DNA of 43,339 nucleotides from Streptomyces sp. MNU76. GTDB taxonomy: Bacteria > Actinomycetota > Actinomycetes > Streptomycetales > Streptomycetaceae. This document shows positions 16,344 to 24,919 of this stretch, in pieces; the stretch's first letter is position 1; each line of letters starts with the position of its first letter. The stretch covers positions 1 to 43,339 of the forward strand of contig NZ_JAJKLK010000004.1 in NCBI RefSeq assembly GCF_020982545.1. Direction: 5' to 3'. The notes beneath the pieces were generated by a model. That model was not told where the DNA came from. It worked only from the letters and a program-made list of their open reading frames with translations, and searched no databases. The position numbers and the translations under genes are program-made.

Positions 16344-17233
16344 GCAGTGAAGCCCGCGAGTGGGTGTGGGAGCACAGCTCCAGCCGGGGGACCGCGCGTG
16401 TGGTCCTGCTGTCGATCGCCGACCGGGTGGCCGACGAGCAGTGTGTCTCCTGGGCCTCGCTGTCCAGTCTGGCCAAGCGCACGCGCGCTTCCGTCTCCAC
16501 GGTGCGCGAGGCCATCGACCGTCTGGTCCACGCCGGTGAGCTGGAGCAGCTCGACGACCTCACCGGCCCGCAGCGCAGCACGGTTTACCGCCTCCCCCTC
16601 GCCGCCAAGGCCGTGGCAGAAACCGCCCAGGAGGACGAGGACGCCGACCAGGCGCCGGAGGAGGCGCCCGAAGCCACCCCGACGCTCCGGATCTCGGCCC
16701 TGCGACGGTACGGAATCCGCCCCCGTAAGGTGCCGGAATCCCCTGCGAGGGTCCGGAAACCGGCAGTACCGGAATCCGGCAGGTCCCGACGGAAACCGGC
16801 ACCTCGACGTACCGGAAACCGGCACAGCGATGTACCGGAAACCGGCACACAGAACCGTAGTGAACCGGATTTGAACCGTAGGTACAGCAGCAGTGGTGGT
16901 GCTGCCGTCCTCTCGGCTGCCGAGTGGCAGGTCGACCCAGCCACCCACGCCTGGGCCCGCCAGCAGGGACACCTCGACCGCCTCGGCGAGCAGGGTCTGC
17001 AGGCTGCCGACGCGAAGTGGCGTGCCCACCGCGCCGACTTCAAGCCAAGGCCGGCGGACGCCTGGGCTGCCGACTGGCGCTCCTGGATCGCCCGAGAGCA
17101 CGCCCCCAGCCGCCCGAACCTCTACGCCGTGCCCGGCAGGGCCACCGCCGCGCCGAGCGGCATGACGCGGGCCGAGGCCCACACCGCCGCCCTTCTCGCC
17201 GCCCTCGACGAGCCGACCGGAACGGAGGGCTGA
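16340..17233 (+). CDS. HTH_36-type helix-turn-helix protein of plasmid/ICE type
   Basis: ATG 16340 gives 297 aa. Residues about 5-85 form a winged HTH (ARVVLLSIADRVADEQCVSWASLSSLAKRTRASVSTVREAIDRLVHAGEL), as in plasmid replication-initiator-like proteins. The middle is low-complexity and Arg/Pro-rich with repeated PETG/RKP units. The C-terminal 90 residues (AAEWQVDPATHAWARQQGHL ... DAWAADWRSWIAREHA) match the tail of Streptomyces mobile-element HTH proteins. It is probably a replication or maintenance regulator of this module. It is the first large gene of a mostly contiguous plus-strand run. Confidence 0.7.
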   Translation: MSSEAREWVWEHSSSRGTARVVLLSIADRVADEQCVSWASLSSLAKRTRASVSTVREAIDRLVHAGELEQLDDLTGPQRSTVYRLPLAAKAVAETAQEDEDADQAPEEAPEATPTLRISALRRYGIRPRKVPESPARVRKPAVPESGRSRRKPAPRRTGNRHSDVPETGTQNRSEPDLNRRYSSSGGAAVLSAAEWQVDPATHAWARQQGHLDRLGEQGLQAADAKWRAHRADFKPRPADAWAADWRSWIAREHAPSRPNLYAVPGRATAAPSGMTRAEAHTAALLAALDEPTGTEG

Positions 17234-17235
17234 CC

Positions 17236-17949
17236 GTGGACCGCCGCGAAACCGCCGCCCTGCTGGCCTACATCGGCCGACTCGACCCCCGCACCATCCG
17301 CACCGACCCGGGCGAGGCCCGCGACCAGCTCGCCCAGTGGCATGAGCTGCTCGGCGACGTGCCGATGGCCACCCCGCACGGCTGGGACGCCCGCCTCGCC
17401 GCCCGCCAGCACATCCGTACCTCGCCGTACCAGATCCTGCCCGCGGACGTCGTCCGGCCCTGGGAGAGCTACCGGCGCGACCGCCTGGCCCGGCACACCG
17501 ATCCCACGCCGTCCGTCGACCCGGACGACCAGGCCGCCTGGACCGCCGAGCTGGTCGGCACGCGCCGCGCCGTCGCCGCCGGCACCGCGCAGCCCGCACA
17601 GGCCCGGGCGATCACCAGCGGTCGCGACGGAATCGACCCGAGGCTGGAGGCGCGGCTGCGGGAGATCGGCTCCTGCATACCGCCCGCCGCCCGAGCCGCC
17701 CTCGCGCCCTACCGGCCCGCCCGAGCAGCCCGCGAAGCCGCCGTCGCGCAGGGGCTGCCCGACGCCATGAGCGTTCGCTGCGAGTGGTGCCTGGCCCAGC
17801 CCGGCGAGCCATGTCGCCGCCGCCGGATCGGCCCCGACGACGGGGTACGCGGAACTGCCCCGCGCGCCACCCCACACCCCGGCCGCCTCGACCTCGCCGC
17901 CGCCCAGGCCCAGCAGACGGAGCAGGCTCAACAGCCCGCCATGGCCTGA
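17236..17949 (+). CDS. Mobile-element protein with C-terminal phage-type zinc finger
   Basis: GTG 17236, two bases after the upstream stop, gives 237 aa. The C-terminus has C-x2-C-x7-C and a later HPGR (VRCEWCLAQPGEPC ... TPHPGRLDLA), the DNA-binding phage zinc-finger pattern common in actinobacterial phages and integrative elements. The N-terminal 170 residues are helical and unassigned, with RRETAALLAYIGRLDPRTI. The likely role is DNA binding within the mobilisation module. No partner is known. Confidence 0.65.
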   Translation: MDRRETAALLAYIGRLDPRTIRTDPGEARDQLAQWHELLGDVPMATPHGWDARLAARQHIRTSPYQILPADVVRPWESYRRDRLARHTDPTPSVDPDDQAAWTAELVGTRRAVAAGTAQPAQARAITSGRDGIDPRLEARLREIGSCIPPAARAALAPYRPARAAREAAVAQGLPDAMSVRCEWCLAQPGEPCRRRRIGPDDGVRGTAPRATPHPGRLDLAAAQAQQTEQAQQPAMA

Positions 17950-18110
17950 CCGGGGCATCCGGCGCGTGCATCCCGTCCGATGCACCGCCTCCCAACTTCA
18001 CCGTCCCGCCCCGGCTGCGGCGCACGCCCGCGCACCGCGGCCGGCGCCCGACGCCGCGCCCGCCGCGCACCGCCCCGGTCGGCCGACGCGGCAGCACATC
18101 GGAGATCGCC

Positions 18111-18752
18111 TTGCGCCACATCACCACCCACGACGCGCCGGCCACTGGCCTGCGCGGCATCGGAGACACCAGCTGGCACAGCCGCGGAGCGTGCCACGGC
18201 ATGGACGTCGAGGACGCCGACGCCGTCTTCTTCCCCGGGCCCCGGGACCACGAGGACATCGCGGAGGCGAAGGAGCTGTGCGGCTGGTGCCCGGTACGCC
18301 GCGCGTGCCTCGACTTCGCCCTGGAGAACGTCCTCAAGGAGGGCGTCTGGGGCGGCCTCACCGAAGCCGAGCGGCGCCCCCTGCACGACGGCCTGCCTCA
18401 GCGTCTCGACTACCGGCGCGTGACGGCCTTCTTCCAGGGACGTGACGTGCATCTGACCGAGGCCGAGCGGCAGGTCGTCATCGACCATGCCTACGTACGC
18501 GGCTGGCGGCCCGGCCGGCTCGCCGCCGCCCTGCAGATCAGCCACAAGCACGCCCGAGACCTGCTCCGGCAGGCCGCCAACAAGGTCTTCGACCGCGACC
18601 GCACCTACGGCGTGCCGCGGCCCAAGAAGAAGCGGAAGAAGACCGATCCGGCAGCAGGCAGCCCCGCGCCCGCTGTACCCGGTACTCAGCAGCCGGTATG
18701 CCGCCCGGCAGCGTCGACTCCGGCGCCCGCCTCTCTCGGAAAGGCCGCATGA
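18111..18752 (+). CDS. WhiB-family iron-sulfur regulator with C-terminal extension
   Basis: TTG 18111 behind GGAG gives 213 aa. The four cluster-binding cysteines are Cys28, Cys57, Cys60 and Cys66 (RGACHG ... LCGWCPVRRAC), and the GVWGGLTEAER turn is at residues 78-88. Beyond the canonical domain (about 90 residues) there is an additional HTH-like segment (WRPGRLAAALQISHKHARDLLRQA) and a lysine-rich tail (PRPKKKRKKTD). Element-borne WhiB-like proteins are known from actinophages and ICEs. The extra DNA-binding part is unusual. The gene overlaps the next by 4 bp. Confidence 0.88.
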   Translation: MRHITTHDAPATGLRGIGDTSWHSRGACHGMDVEDADAVFFPGPRDHEDIAEAKELCGWCPVRRACLDFALENVLKEGVWGGLTEAERRPLHDGLPQRLDYRRVTAFFQGRDVHLTEAERQVVIDHAYVRGWRPGRLAAALQISHKHARDLLRQAANKVFDRDRTYGVPRPKKKRKKTDPAAGSPAPAVPGTQQPVCRPAASTPAPASLGKAA

Positions 18753-20344
18753 CCCACCCCGTCCTGGCCCTCAGCGCCGCTCCGGACCTCCCTCTCCTCC
18801 TCGCCGCCGGCGTGCCCGCCGCCCTCGTGCTGGTGCTGGTCGCCTGGACGATCCGGCGCCGGGGTACGCGCCCGCAGAAACGTCTCGGCGGTCCGGCGGT
18901 CAAGGTCGCTGCCCTTGCTGCCCTCGGCTGCACCGCCTACAGCGCCGACACCTCGTGGCGCTTCGCCGCCGACTACCTCGACATGGCCGGCACCGCCGAG
19001 CGGGCCGGGATGTTCGCCGCGGCCGAGCTGGCGCTCTTCGCGACCGCGCTGATGGCACGCCAGAACCTGGCCACTCAGGGTGCTCCTGGTCTGCCGGGCA
19101 CCCTGGTCTGGGTGATCACCGGAGTGCAGGTGATCCCCGCCTATGCCGAGAGCGGCCCCATCGGCGGCACGGTCCGGGCCTTCGTCGGGCCGGTCATGGC
19201 GGCGATGCTGTGGCACCTCGCGATGGGGATCGAGCTGCGCCTGCGCACCCCGGGCGCTGCGTCCCACGGGCTGATCGCCATCCTGGGCCGGGAGGCACGC
19301 GAGCGTCTCCTGTCCCGCCTCGGCATCGCCGCGCGAGACCGCGACGCCGCACAGATCACCCGGGACCGGGCGACCACCCGCGCGGTCGCCCTCGCCGCCC
19401 GCCTCGCCGAGCGCACACCCGAGCAGCAGCGGAGCTGGCGCGGCCGGCGGCTCACGCGGAGCCTGTCGAAGGCGGTCGGCAGGGCCTCGGTCGGCACCGA
19501 CCCCCTCCAGCGCGCGCAGCTGCTCGACCAGCTCGCCGCCCGCCGGCACGCACTCGCGCTCGCTACGGTCCCGCTGCCCTCGCCTTGGTCCCCGGTGCAG
19601 AGCACCGCAACGGCAGCCACGGTCCCCTCGCAGTCAGCCTCGAAGGCGCCGGTCCCCGTAGCCGGTCCCCACGGTCCCGACGAGTCGGACGGGGGCCCGG
19701 GACCGAGTGCCCCGAGGGGACCGGTCCCCGAGATTGCGGACTCGAAGGCGTCGGCAGGCGCGGGGACCGAAGGCGAGAACGCGGGGACCGGCGTGGGGAC
19801 CGAGGCCCCAGAAACAAGCGCGGTCCCGGGGACCGGTCCCGCCAACCCGGAAGCCTCGGAGAGGGACGCCCGAAACATGGGGACCGAGCGCCTGACGCGA
19901 GAAGTGCCTGCTCATGGCCCTGATTCGAGTCGGGGACCGACCGACACCGACACGGGGACCGAGCCCACCGGGGACCGGGGACCGACCGACACCGACACGG
20001 GGACCGAGCCCACCGGGGACCGGGGAAACCAGGTCCCTCTCCGGCGGAAGGCGCCCACGAAGACCAGGACGAAGAACAAGGGGAAGCGCGGCCGGTCCCG
20101 CACCCCGCAGACACAGCGCCCGCCACACGAGCTGGAGCAGTCGGTGGACCAGCTCGTCCAGCAAGTCCGCCCCCACGTCCCCGCCCTGCTCGAACGGGAC
20201 GGCAACGAGTCCGTCACCCGGGTCCAGCTGCGGGAGATCCTCCGCCGCGAGGGCCTGAAGGGCGGCCGGAACGACCGGCTGAGCCTCGTCCTCCAGGAAC
20301 TGCGGAGCGACGACACCACAAAGACAAGGAGCACCGCCCGATGA
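18749..20344 (+). CDS. DUF2637/SpdB-like membrane protein with long repetitive cytosolic tail
   Basis: ATG 18749 gives 531 aa. The first 165 residues hold about five hydrophobic segments (for example VPAALVLVLVAWTI and LVWVITGVQVIP). They include SADTSWRFAADYLDM between segments and MLWHLAMGIELRLR after the last, typical of DUF2637 and plasmid-spread proteins. Residues about 170-265 are helical and charged. Residues about 290-440 are a low-complexity Gly/Pro/Thr tail with a twice-repeated 15-residue unit. The last about 70 residues (ELEQSVDQLVQQVRPHVPALLERDG) resemble a small DNA-binding or dimerisation domain. It probably acts in intramycelial spread or mobilisation (family inference). Confidence 0.75.
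   Translation: MTHPVLALSAAPDLPLLLAAGVPAALVLVLVAWTIRRRGTRPQKRLGGPAVKVAALAALGCTAYSADTSWRFAADYLDMAGTAERAGMFAAAELALFATALMARQNLATQGAPGLPGTLVWVITGVQVIPAYAESGPIGGTVRAFVGPVMAAMLWHLAMGIELRLRTPGAASHGLIAILGREARERLLSRLGIAARDRDAAQITRDRATTRAVALAARLAERTPEQQRSWRGRRLTRSLSKAVGRASVGTDPLQRAQLLDQLAARRHALALATVPLPSPWSPVQSTATAATVPSQSASKAPVPVAGPHGPDESDGGPGPSAPRGPVPEIADSKASAGAGTEGENAGTGVGTEAPETSAVPGTGPANPEASERDARNMGTERLTREVPAHGPDSSRGPTDTDTGTEPTGDRGPTDTDTGTEPTGDRGNQVPLRRKAPTKTRTKNKGKRGRSRTPQTQRPPHELEQSVDQLVQQVRPHVPALLERDGNESVTRVQLREILRREGLKGGRNDRLSLVLQELRSDDTTKTRSTAR
19931..20020 (+). repeat. Two perfect 45-bp tandem copies inside the DUF2637-like gene
   Basis: Unit 19931-19975 is repeated identically at 19976-20020 and encodes GPTDTDTGTEPTGDR twice in frame. 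Identity at nucleotide level points to recent slippage or expansion. Confidence 0.85.
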
Positions 20345-20532
20345 GGACCTGCCACCAGTTCGACACCGTCCGTGCGGAGTACGAGCGGGAGATCGGCTTC
20401 ATGCTCGCCCACTCCAAGCGGCACGAGGGCAGGCCGGCGGCGAAGTCCAGCGCAAAGCAGGCTGCCTCGACGAAGAAGCGGATGGCCCGGGCGCTCAACA
20501 GCCACGTCGGGCGCTGCCCCGAGTGCGGCTGA
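20341..20532 (+). CDS. Small 63-aa basic protein with Cys pair
   Basis: ATG 20341 overlaps the preceding stop as ATGA, implying coupled translation. The sequence FDTVRAEYEREIGFMLAHSKRHEG is helical, the middle is Lys/Ala-rich, and the C-terminus has GRCPECG, half of a zinc ribbon. No family is recognised. Position and coupling make it a real gene of the module. Confidence 0.6.
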   Translation: MRTCHQFDTVRAEYEREIGFMLAHSKRHEGRPAAKSSAKQAASTKKRMARALNSHVGRCPECG

Positions 20533-20570
20533 ACCGGCCAAACCTCAGCTCAACACCCCTATCCGCAAAG

Positions 20571-20597
20571 GGTGGCCCGGCTCCGTGCCGGGCCACC
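20571..20597. terminator. Strong GC hairpin between gene blocks
   Basis: An 11-bp perfect stem (GGTGGCCCGGC / GCCGGGCCACC) with loop TCCGT, placed after the 63-aa gene and before AAGGAGG of the next gene. There is no T-run. It probably separates two transcripts or attenuates read-through. Confidence 0.5.
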
Positions 20598-20619
20598 ACC
20601 CCGCTTAAGGAGGCACGCC

Positions 20620-20856
20620 GTGATTCCGCGTCCCCGTCGTTCATCCGAGCCCACCGCCGCCGAGGCCAGCGCCTGGGCGGAAGTCCTGGTCCGCCGGCGA
20701 GTCCTGCACGCCGCCGTCCTCACGCCGAACGGCCAGTGGCTCGTCCAGGACCGTCCCGACGGACCCGTCCGCGTCCTCTTGGGACCGGCCGATGTCGTCG
20801 CGCTGGCGGCGACCATCCAGCACCACACCCGCACCATGAGGCCCGAATTCCGATGA
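20620..20856 (+). CDS. Small 78-aa protein upstream of mobC
   Basis: GTG 20620 follows an ideal AAGGAGG. The 78-aa product reads AAEASAWAEVLVRRRVLHAAVLTPNGQWLVQDRPDGPVRVLLGPADV, which looks like a compact beta-rich domain. The function is unknown. It overlaps mobC by 4 bp and so belongs to the mobilisation operon. Confidence 0.65.
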   Translation: MIPRPRRSSEPTAAEASAWAEVLVRRRVLHAAVLTPNGQWLVQDRPDGPVRVLLGPADVVALAATIQHHTRTMRPEFR

Positions 20857-21479
20857 CGAACCCCACTCAGAACGGCACCACCCCGGAAGCTCCTTGCGAC
20901 TCCAACTCGGTCTCAGAAGGAGCAAGTTGGGGCGGAAGCGTAGCTTCCGCCAACCCCGCCCCCAAGGGGGACGGGGAGGACCTGCACCAGGGGGCGCAGG
21001 TCCATCAGGCTTCGACCGGGGGCGGATCGAAGCCAGGGCAGGGGGAGAAGCAGACTGAGCCGCGTGTACGCCGACAGCGCGTTCCTCGCGCCCGCCAGCG
21101 TCCGCGCCAGTCGCCCGAGAAGAAGCGCCTGCACCAGCCCAACACGCGTTTCAATGATGACGAGTTCGCCGTGATCAAGTCCGCCGCCGCCCAGTGCAGT
21201 CTGTCCGTCGCCGGGTTCCTCGCCCGCTCCGCGCTCGCCGCCGCCCGCGACCTCGACCGCACCAACGCCCAGATCGCAGACGAACGCGAAGTCATCACGG
21301 CCCTGTTCGACAGCCGGCGTCGGCTCGGCTGGGCCGGCAGCAACCTCAACCAGGCGGTCAAGGCGCTCAACTCCGGTGCAGACGTTCCTCAGCTCGACGC
21401 GGCCGTCGCCGCCGTACGGCGTGCCGCCGACACCGCCCACGAAGCCGCCACACGGCTGATCGAGCACCACGGCTCATGA
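20853..21479 (+). CDS. mobC: MobC-family mobilisation accessory protein
   Basis: The product is 208 aa. The N-terminal about 80 residues are disordered and basic; their coding DNA carries the three inverted repeats at 20931-21003. From residue 90 there is NTRFNDDEFAVIKSAAAQCSLSVAGFLARSALAAA (ribbon-helix-helix-like) followed by RRLGWAGSNLNQAVKALNSG, the MobC signature. MobC binds oriT and opens it for the relaxase. It overlaps the relaxase gene by 4 bp, as expected for a relaxosome operon. Confidence 0.85.
   Translation: MTNPTQNGTTPEAPCDSNSVSEGASWGGSVASANPAPKGDGEDLHQGAQVHQASTGGGSKPGQGEKQTEPRVRRQRVPRARQRPRQSPEKKRLHQPNTRFNDDEFAVIKSAAAQCSLSVAGFLARSALAAARDLDRTNAQIADEREVITALFDSRRRLGWAGSNLNQAVKALNSGADVPQLDAAVAAVRRAADTAHEAATRLIEHHGS
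20931..21003. other. Candidate oriT: three adjacent inverted repeats
   Basis: IR1: GGCGGAAGC gta GCTTCCGCC (20931-20951, 9-bp perfect arms). IR2: CCCCGCCCCC aa GGGGGaCGGGG (20954-20976, one bulge). IR3: GGACCTGC ... GCAGGTCC (20978-20985 with 20996-21003). They lie in the start of mobC, upstream of the relaxase gene, the usual place for a transfer origin. The nick site cannot be assigned by eye. Confidence 0.45.
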
Positions 21480-23212
21480 TCCCCAGCGTCAACCCGTCCG
21501 GGTCGGACACCAGAGGTCTCCTCTACTACCTCTACGACACCGGCAAGTACGAGGATCACACCGACCCCCACCTCGTCGCCTCCTTCGACGGCATGTCCCC
21601 CGACCCCGGCCGCAACTCAACCCTCACGGACCTCCAGCGGCTCCTCGACCAGCCCATGATGGCCCTGCCGAAGCACGCCCGCCCGGCCAAGCACGTGTGG
21701 CACACCTCCGTACGAGCCGACCCCGGCGACCGGATCCTGTCCGACGAGGAATGGGGTGAGATCGCCCGCCGTATCGTGGCCGCCACCGGTATCGACCCCG
21801 GCGGCGGACAGCCCGGCTGTCGCTGGGCAGCCGTACGCCACGCCGATGACCACATCCACATCGTCGCCACCCTCGTCACCGAGGACGGCCACCGCCCCGA
21901 CGACTTCCGCTCCGGCGCCCGCGCCCAGGCAGAAGCCCGGCTCATCGAGAAGGAACTCGGCCTCCATCAGGTCGCCCCCGGCGACGGCACCGCCGCCCAG
22001 CGGCCCACCAGCGCCGAACGGCACAAGGCCGAGCGGCAGGATCGCGAGCGCACCGCCCGCGAGGAACTGCGCGAGACCGTACGGCGGGCGGTGGCCGGGG
22101 CGGGGAGTGACGAGGAGTTCTTCGACCGGCTCGCCGCCGCCGGCCTCCTGATCCGTAAGCGCGCAGCTCCCTCCGGAGACCTTCTCGGATACAAGGTCGC
22201 CCTGCCCGGCGACCTGAACAAGGACGGCGAGCCGGTGTTCTACCCCGGCGCGCGCCTGGCCCCCGACCTGTCGCTGCCCCGCATCCGGGAGCGCTGGTCC
22301 GGCGACGCCGGGCCCGGTACGACTTCACGGCAGGAGGAAACGGTCCGTACGGGGCCCGGCATGCCGGCCTCCGCCCGCCGCGGGACGGCATCGGCCGCGT
22401 GGCAGGCCGTGCTCGTCGTCGAGCACGGCGACGACGCGGTCGCCGCCGCCCACATCGCTGCCGCCGGCGAGGTCCTGGACGCGCTCGCGAAGACCTCCGC
22501 CGCCCACACCCGCCGCGAACTGCGAGACGCCGCAACAGCGTTCGAGCGGGCCTCCCGCTCCCACGTGCGCGCCGTACGCGGGCACGACCGCGCGCTGCGG
22601 CAGGCCGCCCGCGATCTCGTCCACGCAGGGCCCGCCCTCGGCCGCGGAGAGGACGGTGCCACCACCGCGATGGCGATCGACATGCTGTTCTTCCTCATCA
22701 CCGCCGCCGCCCACTGGCACGCGAGAAAGGGCCATGCCCAGCAGGCCGAAGCCGCTGCGCGGGCCGCCGAGCACCTGCGCACCGCATGCCAGACCGCCTC
22801 CGCCCAGCCCCTCGGCGTGCTCTATCAGCGAGGCCGGCGGCTGAGCCGCCCCATGCTCCAGCGGCAGACCGTGCTGCTGCGCGAGGCGCTGCCGCAGCTG
22901 GCCGAGCAGATCCTCGCCGAGCCCGGCTGGTACGCCCTGGCCGCGACCATCGCGGACGCCGAAGCCGTCGGCCACGATCCGGCCGCTCTTCTGTCCGCCG
23001 CGGTCGGGCGTCGTGAACTCGACACCGCGGAGTCGGTGAGCGACGTGCTGGTGTGGCGGATGCGGCGGACGGCCGATCTGCCCGCCGACGCCTCGCCCCT
23101 GTCCGAGAGCGGCACCGCTGGGGTCCAGTCCGCACCGCGCAGGAGAGCCACCCAGGCTTCCGCGCCCGGCCGCCGCCGCAATGGGGAGGAGACCTCGGGC
23201 AAGACCCGGTGA
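21476..23212 (+). CDS. Relaxase/mobilisation nuclease (MOB family)
   Basis: The product is 578 aa. The N-terminal HUH domain contains YYLYDTGKYEDHTDPHLVAS near residue 17, HVWHTSVRADPGDRILSDEEW in the middle, and the metal-binding triad His122, His126, His128 in RHADDHIHIVATL. The remaining about 400 residues are helical, with an AAAHIAAAGEVLDALAKTSAAHTRREL segment and a hydrophobic AIDMLFFLITAAAHW patch, typical of Streptomyces relaxases. It nicks oriT and pilots the strand. No VirB/T4SS or FtsK-type transfer ATPase is visible, so the module looks mobilisable rather than self-transmissible within this window. Confidence 0.9.
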   Translation: MIPSVNPSGSDTRGLLYYLYDTGKYEDHTDPHLVASFDGMSPDPGRNSTLTDLQRLLDQPMMALPKHARPAKHVWHTSVRADPGDRILSDEEWGEIARRIVAATGIDPGGGQPGCRWAAVRHADDHIHIVATLVTEDGHRPDDFRSGARAQAEARLIEKELGLHQVAPGDGTAAQRPTSAERHKAERQDRERTAREELRETVRRAVAGAGSDEEFFDRLAAAGLLIRKRAAPSGDLLGYKVALPGDLNKDGEPVFYPGARLAPDLSLPRIRERWSGDAGPGTTSRQEETVRTGPGMPASARRGTASAAWQAVLVVEHGDDAVAAAHIAAAGEVLDALAKTSAAHTRRELRDAATAFERASRSHVRAVRGHDRALRQAARDLVHAGPALGRGEDGATTAMAIDMLFFLITAAAHWHARKGHAQQAEAAARAAEHLRTACQTASAQPLGVLYQRGRRLSRPMLQRQTVLLREALPQLAEQILAEPGWYALAATIADAEAVGHDPAALLSAAVGRRELDTAESVSDVLVWRMRRTADLPADASPLSESGTAGVQSAPRRRATQASAPGRRRNGEETSGKTR

Positions 23213-23637
23213 GCCCTGCCGGCCGCGGTGCAGCCTCAGCTCACGGCCAGGAGCAGGCGTACCGCCACCGCCCCGCTCGCGACCCACAGATGGCCGTACG
23301 CCGCAGCGGACCCCGGCAGCAGTTCAGGCCCGCAGTGTGGGTCACGGGCGCTGCGCACACTCAGGCGGAACGCACGGGCGCAGGGCGGCGACTCAAGCCA
23401 GCACGTGACGCGAAGTTGGGCGGTCGAAGTCCAGGTGGCGTGTTCGGGCACGCCGAGAGGACATCACTCATCCGCTCGAAGACACGCGCCGTGCCCACTC
23501 GTCATCCCCGCCCCCAGGAATCGGAAAACGACTGATGACCTGCCCGAAGACGACTGTGGACTTTGTGAATTGAAACCACCAGGGGCGTGGGGCACGATCA
23601 TGAAGCGAGCAGGGACGAGACATAGGAGGACGCCAGG
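23213..23637. other. Intergenic region after the relaxase gene
   Basis: About 425 bp without a convincing gene. A minus-strand frame at 23236-23451 (71 codons, ending in a hydrophobic VASGAVAVRLLLAVS) lacks a clear ribosome binding site and family. AGGAGG at 23624-23629 belongs to the next gene. Confidence 0.4.
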
Positions 23638-24057
23638 GTGTTTCACCGAATACGCCGCCGGGCCAAGGAGCCCAGCGAGGAACAGCGCCGATTTTTCGAG
23701 CTGTCGGCGCGGCTGCAGACCCAGGTCCCGCCCGGGATCGGAGTGCCGCCGACCGAGGTGGTGGACGACTTCCTTCCGCCGGAGCTGCGGGTACCCAGCC
23801 ACGACCAGGTCGACGGCACCATCATGCCGTGGAAGCAGCCGCTCGTCCTCGACGGCGAGATGGTCGCCTGCGCCGAGTGCGGAACGTACCGGGACTGGCT
23901 CATCCTCTCCACCCGCGGCCAGATCTGGCTGCGCTGCCGGGCCGGACACCAGCAGCAGGAGACCCGCCTCGACACCGCCTGGTTCAACCGGAACTCCGGG
24001 CCGGCGGACGCGACGCACGCCACGTTCGAGGACTGCCTGCGCCACCTCGGGCACTGA
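23638..24057 (+). CDS. Hypothetical protein with Cys/His pairs
   Basis: GTG 23638 behind AGGAGG gives 139 aa. It has VDGEMVACAECGTYRDWLIL and WLRCRAGHQQQETRLDTAWFNRNSGP, that is C-x2-C and C-x3-H separated by about 25 residues, suggesting a zinc ribbon. No membrane segment or signal peptide is present. I do not recognise a function. It lies between the mobilisation operon and the lipoprotein gene. Confidence 0.6.
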   Translation: MFHRIRRRAKEPSEEQRRFFELSARLQTQVPPGIGVPPTEVVDDFLPPELRVPSHDQVDGTIMPWKQPLVLDGEMVACAECGTYRDWLILSTRGQIWLRCRAGHQQQETRLDTAWFNRNSGPADATHATFEDCLRHLGH

Positions 24058-24136
24058 CCCCCACTCCTACGACCCCACCGGGCCCGCAGGCCCGCACTGA
24101 CCACCCGTCGTCCAGCACCAAGGGGTCAGTTCCGTC

Positions 24137-24832
24137 ATGCGCGTTCGCATCTCCACCACCGTCCTCGGCATCACCACCGCCCTCCTCGCCGTGCCCGCCT
24201 GCTCCACCGACACCAACGGGACCAAGCCCGTCACCGCCGCCTCCGCCCATCCCGGGGCGCGGGCCGACGCAGCCCAGCAGGCTGCTCCGCTCACGTCGGC
24301 CGCGCTGGAGACGCGCCTGCTCGACGAGAACGACCTCGGCAGCGGCTACCTGCGCAAGCCGGAGCGCCCCGCCTAGAACGGCGACGTCACCGTCATCGGC
24401 TGCCCGGCCCTGAGCGAGTTGGGCGGCGACGCGGCCACCGGCGCCACGCTCGCCTTCCCCCGCAAGGCGAAGACGGCCTTCACCTACGGCGGCAGCTCCT
24501 CCGAGATCTCCGAGGAGCTGTACAGCGACGGCGCGAACAAGCTGTCCGAGGGCATCGGCCGGATCTTCGACGCCATGACCGGATGCCCGACCTATCAGGT
24601 CGTCGCGGGCGGCACCCCGATCGACATCGCCTCGCAGAAGCTGCCCGCGCCCCACGGCCTCGGTGACGAGCAGTGGAGCCAGCTCCTGACGTTCTCCGCC
24701 GGAGGACGGAGCACCGTGGTCAAGCAGACCGCGATCCGCGACGGCAGCCTGCTGCTGATCGTCGCTGGCTCCCCGGCCCTCGTCGACCGCCACCTCGACA
24801 AGGCCCTCACCAAGGCCACGGCAGCCAGCTGA
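24137..24832 (+). pseudogene. Secreted lipoprotein gene interrupted by one in-frame amber codon
   Basis: The signal peptide MRVRISTTVLGITTALLAVPAC has a lipobox ending at Cys22. Codon 80 (24374-24376) is TAG, but the same frame continues for another 152 codons as a coherent domain: NGDVTVIGCPALSEL, ATLAFPRKAKTAFTYGGSS, GCPTYQVVAGGTPIDIASQKL, then FSAGGRSTVVKQTAIRDGSLLLIVAG. Without the stop it would be a 231-aa lipoprotein of the sensor/PknH-like extracellular-domain type seen in Streptomyces. A single point mutation (for example from CAG, AAG or GAG) explains it. Read-through or sequencing error cannot be excluded. Confidence 0.78.
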
Positions 24833-24844
24833 CCGGCCCCGACA

Positions 24845-24880
24845 CACTGCTGCCCCCGACCTTGATCGGGGGCAGCAGTG
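24845..24880. terminator. Strong bidirectional intrinsic-type terminator
   Basis: A perfect 15-bp stem (CACTGCTGCCCCCGA with its complement) and loop CCTTGA, between the lipoprotein gene and the convergent gene ending at 24920. A partial T-rich tail (CTGTGCTTGTTCC) follows on the plus strand. Confidence 0.8.
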
Positions 24881-24919
24881 CTGTGCTTGTTCCGCTTTGA
24901 CGGACCATCGGTGTGGTGG

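Noticed and set aside
15896..17599. 567-codon minus-strand frame across the HTH gene
   Set aside because: Arg/Gly-rich, no motif; the plus-strand gene has an HTH domain and coupling to its neighbours.
16340..23212. Self-transmissible conjugative element
   Set aside because: Relaxase and MobC are present, but no FtsK/TraB-type or type IV secretion gene is seen, so only mobilisation is supported.
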